Shown here in pieces: positions 60,182-64,000 of a stretch of DNA of 64,000 nucleotides. The notes beneath the pieces are model-generated. The model had not been told where the DNA came from. It ran no database searches and saw only the letters and a program-made list of their open reading frames with translations. How positions within the stretch are numbered: the stretch's first letter is position 1; each line of letters starts with the position of its first letter. Both the position numbers and the translations under genes were made by a program. This stretch comes from Pseudomonas sp. Irchel 3A7. Lineage in GTDB: Bacteria; Pseudomonadota; Gammaproteobacteria; Pseudomonadales; Pseudomonadaceae. The stretch lies in contig NZ_FYED01000005.1 in assembly GCF_900187565.1 (NCBI RefSeq), forward strand, positions 62,001 to 126,000, in the 5' to 3' direction.

Positions 60182-62101
60182 ATGTCCAGTTCTTCGCCCT
60201 TGCCCGACACACATCAATCCCTGCCCCCAGTCCTGGCCGGCCCACTGCTGCGGCGTCTGGAACCCACACGCCTGGTGATGTGGCTGGTGGGCTCCCGGGC
60301 GCTGGAGTTGACGCTGCGTTTGCAGGGTGTGGGCGACATTCGCCTCGATGCCGGGCAAAGCACGGTCATTGCGGTGGGCACTCATGCATTTGTGCACCTG
60401 ATCGATGTGGTGCTGGACACCGCCCTGCCCTGCGATGAGTTGATCGAGTACGACCTGCTGATCGACGGCGGAACCGGCATCGCCGACTGGGCGCCGCATC
60501 TGGTGTACGGCGATGCCCGTTCGCCAAACTTCGTCCTGCGCTCACGCATTGATCAATTGCTGCATGGTTCCTGCCGCAAGCCTCATCATCCCGCGACCGA
60601 TGGTTTGCTCTGTGTCGATACGCTGTTGGCCCAGGAGCATGACGCCTGTGATCGCCCGGCGTTGCTGATGATGAGCGGCGATCAGGTCTATGCCGACGAT
60701 GTTGCCGGGCCGACGCTGCGGGCGATTCATGCCTTGATCGAGCGCCTGGGCTTATACGGCGAGCATCTGGAAGGCGCCGTGGTCAGCGACAGCGCCAAAC
60801 TCTACGAGCACCCTGCCAGTTACTATCACCGCGCGGATTTGTTACCGGCGCTGGAGAGCAACGAGACCCTGCGCGAGCGATTTTTCGGTGGCGCGCGCAA
60901 GCCGATTTTCACCAGCAGCAGCGCCGACAACCATCTGGTGACCTTCGCCGAAGTCATGGCCATGTACCTCTTGGTCTGGTCGCCGGTGCCCTGGACCCTG
61001 ATTGCGCCACAACCACCAGTGCTGACGCCGCAAAGGCGCGAGCGTTATGCGTTGGAACAGACGCGCATCGAGGGCTTCAAGGCCGGGCTGGGCAACGTCG
61101 CCCGGGCACTGGCGCACTTGCCGACCCTGATGATATTCGACGATCACGATATTACCGATGACTGGAATCTTTCCGCGCAATGGGAGGAAACGGCCTACGG
61201 CCATCCGTTCTCCAAACGCATCATCGGTAACGCGCTGTTGGCTTACATGTTGTGCCAGGGTTGGGGCAACAACCCGGACGCCTTCAAGGGTGTGCTGGAC
61301 AAGGCCCGCTCGTTGACCGCTACAGGGCACGACCAATACCTCGACAGCGACGTCCAGGACGCGTTGATCGATGAGCTGCTGAGGTTTCAGCGCTGGCATT
61401 ACGTACTGCCGACCACCCCGGCCATGGTCGTACTCGATACCCGCACCCGGCGCTGGCGCAGCGAGATGAACCTCAAGCAACCGTCGGGCTTGCTGGACTG
61501 GGAAGCCCTGAGCGAATTGCAGCAGGAGTTGCTGGATCACCCGTCGGCGATCATCGTGTCACCGGCGCCGGTCTTTGGCGTGAAACTGATCGAAACCGTG
61601 CAACGGGTATTCAGCTGGTGCGGTTATCCGCTGCTGGTGGATGCGGAAAACTGGATGGCCCATCGCGGCGCGGCGCAGGTGATCCTGAATATTTTCCGAC
61701 ACTCGCGCACGCCGGGTAACTACGTGGTGCTGTCCGGCGATGTGCATTATTCCTTTGTCTACGAAGTGCTGATCCGACACCGCAAGGCCGGCCCGCGCAT
61801 CTGGCAGATCACCAGCAGCGGCATCAAGAACGAATTCCCGCCGAGCCTGCTGGAATGGTTCGACCGCCTCAACCGCTGGCTCTACTCACCCCGCTCGCCA
61901 CTCAACTGGCTGACCAAACGCCGACGCATGCGCATCGTGCCGCACATTCCTGAGCATGCTGAAGCAGGTGAACGGCTGTGGAACTCGGCGGGGATCGGGC
62001 AGGTGTTCTTTAATGAAAAAGGACAACCGCGGGATATCTTTCAGCACAACGCCAATGGGGCGCCGAAGACACGGATGGTGGCGCCGGAGCATGAGGACTG
62101 A
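60182..62101 (+). CDS. PhoD-like metallophosphatase
   Basis: 639 residues from ATG 60182 (a TTG six codons upstream is less likely). Calcineurin-type motifs: SGDQVYADD, FDDHDITDDWN and VVLSGDVHYSFVYE, as in alkaline phosphatase D relatives. No signal peptide, so probably cytosolic, unlike secreted PhoD. Substrate unknown. Confidence 0.85.
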   Translation: MSSSSPLPDTHQSLPPVLAGPLLRRLEPTRLVMWLVGSRALELTLRLQGVGDIRLDAGQSTVIAVGTHAFVHLIDVVLDTALPCDELIEYDLLIDGGTGIADWAPHLVYGDARSPNFVLRSRIDQLLHGSCRKPHHPATDGLLCVDTLLAQEHDACDRPALLMMSGDQVYADDVAGPTLRAIHALIERLGLYGEHLEGAVVSDSAKLYEHPASYYHRADLLPALESNETLRERFFGGARKPIFTSSSADNHLVTFAEVMAMYLLVWSPVPWTLIAPQPPVLTPQRRERYALEQTRIEGFKAGLGNVARALAHLPTLMIFDDHDITDDWNLSAQWEETAYGHPFSKRIIGNALLAYMLCQGWGNNPDAFKGVLDKARSLTATGHDQYLDSDVQDALIDELLRFQRWHYVLPTTPAMVVLDTRTRRWRSEMNLKQPSGLLDWEALSELQQELLDHPSAIIVSPAPVFGVKLIETVQRVFSWCGYPLLVDAENWMAHRGAAQVILNIFRHSRTPGNYVVLSGDVHYSFVYEVLIRHRKAGPRIWQITSSGIKNEFPPSLLEWFDRLNRWLYSPRSPLNWLTKRRRMRIVPHIPEHAEAGERLWNSAGIGQVFFNEKGQPRDIFQHNANGAPKTRMVAPEHED

Positions 62102-62136
62102 AGGCCTGACCAATAATGTTGGTCATCCGCAATACC

Positions 62137-62225
62137 TGTGGGAGCGAGCCTGCTCGCGAATGCTGACTGTCAGTCCCTGCAGTGGTGTCTGGCATATCGC
62201 TTTCGCGAGCAAGCCCGCTCCCACA
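62137..62225. repeat. REP palindrome pair
   Basis: TGTGGGAGCGAGCCTGCTCGCGAA and inverted TTCGCGAGCAAGCCCGCTCCCACA between the phosphatase and the kinase gene. Confidence 0.85.
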
Positions 62226-62243
62226 TTTTTATCGGTGTCGCTC

Positions 62244-62735
62244 ATGGACCTCACCCGAACCCTGATCATCGGCAATTCCGGTTCCGGCAAGAGTTGGCTG
62301 GCCCAACGGCTGTCCGAGCAACTGCAACTGCCCTGGACCGATCTCGATCACATCCACTGGCTATCCGACGAACACAGCATCGCCCGCCCCCGCGCCGAGG
62401 TGTTGGGCATGGCGCGGATAGCAGCCAGTGAAGAGCGCTGGGTGATCGAAGGCGTTTACGACTGGATCATCAGCGAGCTTCTGCCCCGGGCGACGGCGTT
62501 GATCTGGTTAAGTGTTGAAGATGAGGAGTGCGTCGCCAATATTCGCCAGCGCGAGGCGAAACGGGACGAGAACGACGAGTTGTTGATCGCCTTGCTGGAC
62601 TGGGCCGGCAGCTATCGTGCGCGTGACGGGTCCGGTGGGTTTGCTGCGCATCAGCGGTTGTTCGACGGGTTTGGCGGTTTCAAACTTCAACTGATGTGCC
62701 GCAAGGACGCCACAGCATTCATCACACACCTGTAG
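62244..62735 (+). CDS. Small P-loop NTPase, adenylate-kinase-like
   Basis: 163 residues from ATG 62244. Walker A GNSGSGKSW (10-18), WVIEGVYDWI and the LWLSVEDEECVANIRQREAKR lid-like part as in FlaR/adenylate-kinase-related proteins. Cytosolic; substrate unknown. Its stop codon lies inside the following REP arm. Confidence 0.8.
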   Translation: MDLTRTLIIGNSGSGKSWLAQRLSEQLQLPWTDLDHIHWLSDEHSIARPRAEVLGMARIAASEERWVIEGVYDWIISELLPRATALIWLSVEDEECVANIRQREAKRDENDELLIALLDWAGSYRARDGSGGFAAHQRLFDGFGGFKLQLMCRKDATAFITHL

Positions 62736-62821
62736 GAGCGAGCTTGCTCGCGATGGACGCACGGGCTGTCTGATGCCCCGCGTAATCGTTAACGACCATC
62801 GCTGGCAAGCCAGCTCCCACA
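62731..62821. repeat. REP palindrome pair, diverged
   Basis: TGTAGGAGCGAGCTTGCTCG and inverted GCTGGCAAGCCAGCTCCCACA. Confidence 0.7.
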
Positions 62822-62832
62822 AAGGGTGCATT

Positions 62833-63990
62833 TCAAGCTGCTGAAATCGCCCGACTCACCCCTCTGACAATCATCTCCACCTCCCGCTCATCAATCGTCA
62901 GCGGCGGCAGCAACCTGATGGTCTGGCCCCGGGTCACGTTGATCAGCAGGCCGTGATCCCGGGCGGCGATCAGGGTCAGGTCGCGGATCGGCTGCTTGAG
63001 TTCGATGCCGATCATCAGGCCCTGGCCGCGGATCGCCAGGACGTTCGGGTGGTCGGCCAGTTCCATGCGCAATTTGCCGAGCAGCCGTTCGCCTTGTAGC
63101 CGGGCGTTCTCCCGCAATCCCTGTTCTTCGATGATGTCCAGCACGGTGCAAGCGACGCGACATGCCAGCGGATTGCCGCCGAACGTGCTGCCATGGCTGC
63201 CGGGGGTGAAGAGTTCGGCGGCTTTGCCACGGGCCAGGCAGGCGCCGATCGGGATGCCGTTGCCCAGGCCTTTGGCCAGGGTCATGACGTCGGGAACGAT
63301 GCCTTCGTGCTGGCAGGCGAACCACTGGCCGGTTCGGCCGATGCCGGTCTGGATTTCATCGAGCATCAGCAACCAGCCGCGCCGGCTGCACAGTTCGCGC
63401 ACGGCTTTGAGATAGCCGGGTGGCGCCAGTTGCACGCCGCTTTCGCCCTGGATCGGCTCCATCAGAATCGCCACGATGCGCGGACCGTGGGCTTGCTGGA
63501 CCTTGTCCAGTGCCTTGAGGTCGCCGAACGGCACCTTGATGAAATCCCCCGGTAATTGGTTGAAACCCAGGCGTACGGCCGGGCCATCGCTGGCGGACAA
63601 AGTGCCCAAGGTCCGCCCGTGAAAGGCATTCTCCATGACCACCACCAGCGGTTGTTCGACGCCTTTGTGCCAGCCGTGCAGCCGCGCGATTTTCAGCGCC
63701 GTTTCGTTGGCTTCTGCACCGGAGTTGTTGAAAAACGCCCGGTCCATGCCGGCAAGTTTAGTGAGCCTGTGCGCCAGCCGCTGCTGCCAGTCGATGCTGT
63801 AGAGATTCGAGGTGTGCAGCAGCAACCCGGCCTGTTCGCTGATGGCCGCGACGATTTTCGGATGAGAGTGGCCAACGTTGGTCACCGCCACCCCGGCCAC
63901 CGCATCCAGGTATTCACGACCCGCCCGGTCCCACAGGCGCGTGCCCAGGCCTTTATCGAAACTCAAGGCCAAGGGCTGGTAAGTACTCAT
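62833..63990 (-). CDS. Class III PLP aminotransferase, acetylornithine family
   Basis: 385 residues, complete. [43 protein letters not shown] and the PLP lysine in [29 protein letters not shown] follows. Resembles ArgD/AruC but pseudomonads carry several paralogues, so the substrate (acetylornithine, succinylornithine or another) is not settled and argD is not assigned. Confidence 0.88.
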   Translation of the reverse strand: MSTYQPLALSFDKGLGTRLWDRAGREYLDAVAGVAVTNVGHSHPKIVAAISEQAGLLLHTSNLYSIDWQQRLAHRLTKLAGMDRAFFNNSGAEANETALKIARLHGWHKGVEQPLVVVMENAFHGRTLGTLSASDGPAVRLGFNQLPGDFIKVPFGDLKALDKVQQAHGPRIVAILMEPIQGESGVQLAPPGYLKAVRELCSRRGWLLMLDEIQTGIGRTGQWFACQHEGIVPDVMTLAKGLGNGIPIGACLARGKAAELFTPGSHGSTFGGNPLACRVACTVLDIIEEQGLRENARLQGERLLGKLRMELADHPNVLAIRGQGLMIGIELKQPIRDLTLIAARDHGLLINVTRGQTIRLLPPLTIDEREVEMIVRGVSRAISAA

Positions 63991-64000
63991 CAGGCAGGCG

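Noticed and set aside
62833..63990. Firm call as argD
   Set aside because: Motifs fit the whole acetylornithine/succinylornithine family, which has several paralogues in Pseudomonas; no neighbouring arginine gene is present.

Overview
The window is bacterial chromosome from a Pseudomonas, most likely of the P. fluorescens group. The evidence is the housekeeping gene content and order (xseA, leuA, der, bamB, hisS, ispG, rodZ, pilF, rlmN, ndk, isc cluster, cysE, trmJ, suhB, secFD, yajC, tgt, queA, tRNA-Leu), the GC-rich codon use, and many extragenic REP palindromes with the core GTGGGAGCGAGC...GCTCGCTCCCAC. The species was not determined.

Left part (1-8.7 kb): the start of rnc, then lepB and lepA on the minus strand; next the lptF-lptG lipopolysaccharide-export pair, with pepA, holC and a holC-linked small gene divergent from it. 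The joins lepA|lptG and holC block|TSUP gene are not those of well-known Pseudomonas chromosomes, and the small gene expected between lepB and rnc is missing.

Central housekeeping block (8.7-41.1 kb): a TSUP permease, xseA, an M23 peptidase, leuA with a possible leader peptide, an omega-amidase/aminotransferase pair, then a long leftward run of conserved genes. This run covers outer-membrane assembly (bamB), translation (hisS), isoprenoids (ispG), cell shape (rodZ), type IV pili (pilF), rRNA/tRNA methylation (rlmN, trmJ) and the complete isc iron-sulfur cluster operon. iscR has a promoter overlapped by IscR-like boxes. It ends with Sec translocase accessories (yajC-secD-secF), the queuosine genes (tgt, queA) and tRNA-Leu(CAA).

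Accessory region (41.2-50.3 kb): next to tRNA-Leu, with no integrase, lies a visibly AT-rich three-gene operon (41985-46113). It encodes an SMC/RecF-like ABC ATPase, a soluble HEAT-like/histidine-kinase protein, and a receiver domain fused to a protein-kinase/APH-fold phosphotransferase with its catalytic residues intact. This is the best candidate for an undescribed (probably conflict/defence) system. It is followed by a highly structured leader RNA, a 34-codon leader ORF coupled to a DUF3077-type gene, a PH-domain protein, and a toxin-antitoxin-like pair (XRE-ImmA/IrrE peptidase plus DUF4411 PIN protein).

Right part (50.3-64 kb): a four-gene NAD-dependent formate dehydrogenase operon (fdsG-B-A-D), a minimal two-helix potassium channel, small exported proteins, an OmpR/EnvZ-type two-component system, mlaA, a PhoD-like metallophosphatase, a small P-loop kinase and a class III aminotransferase.
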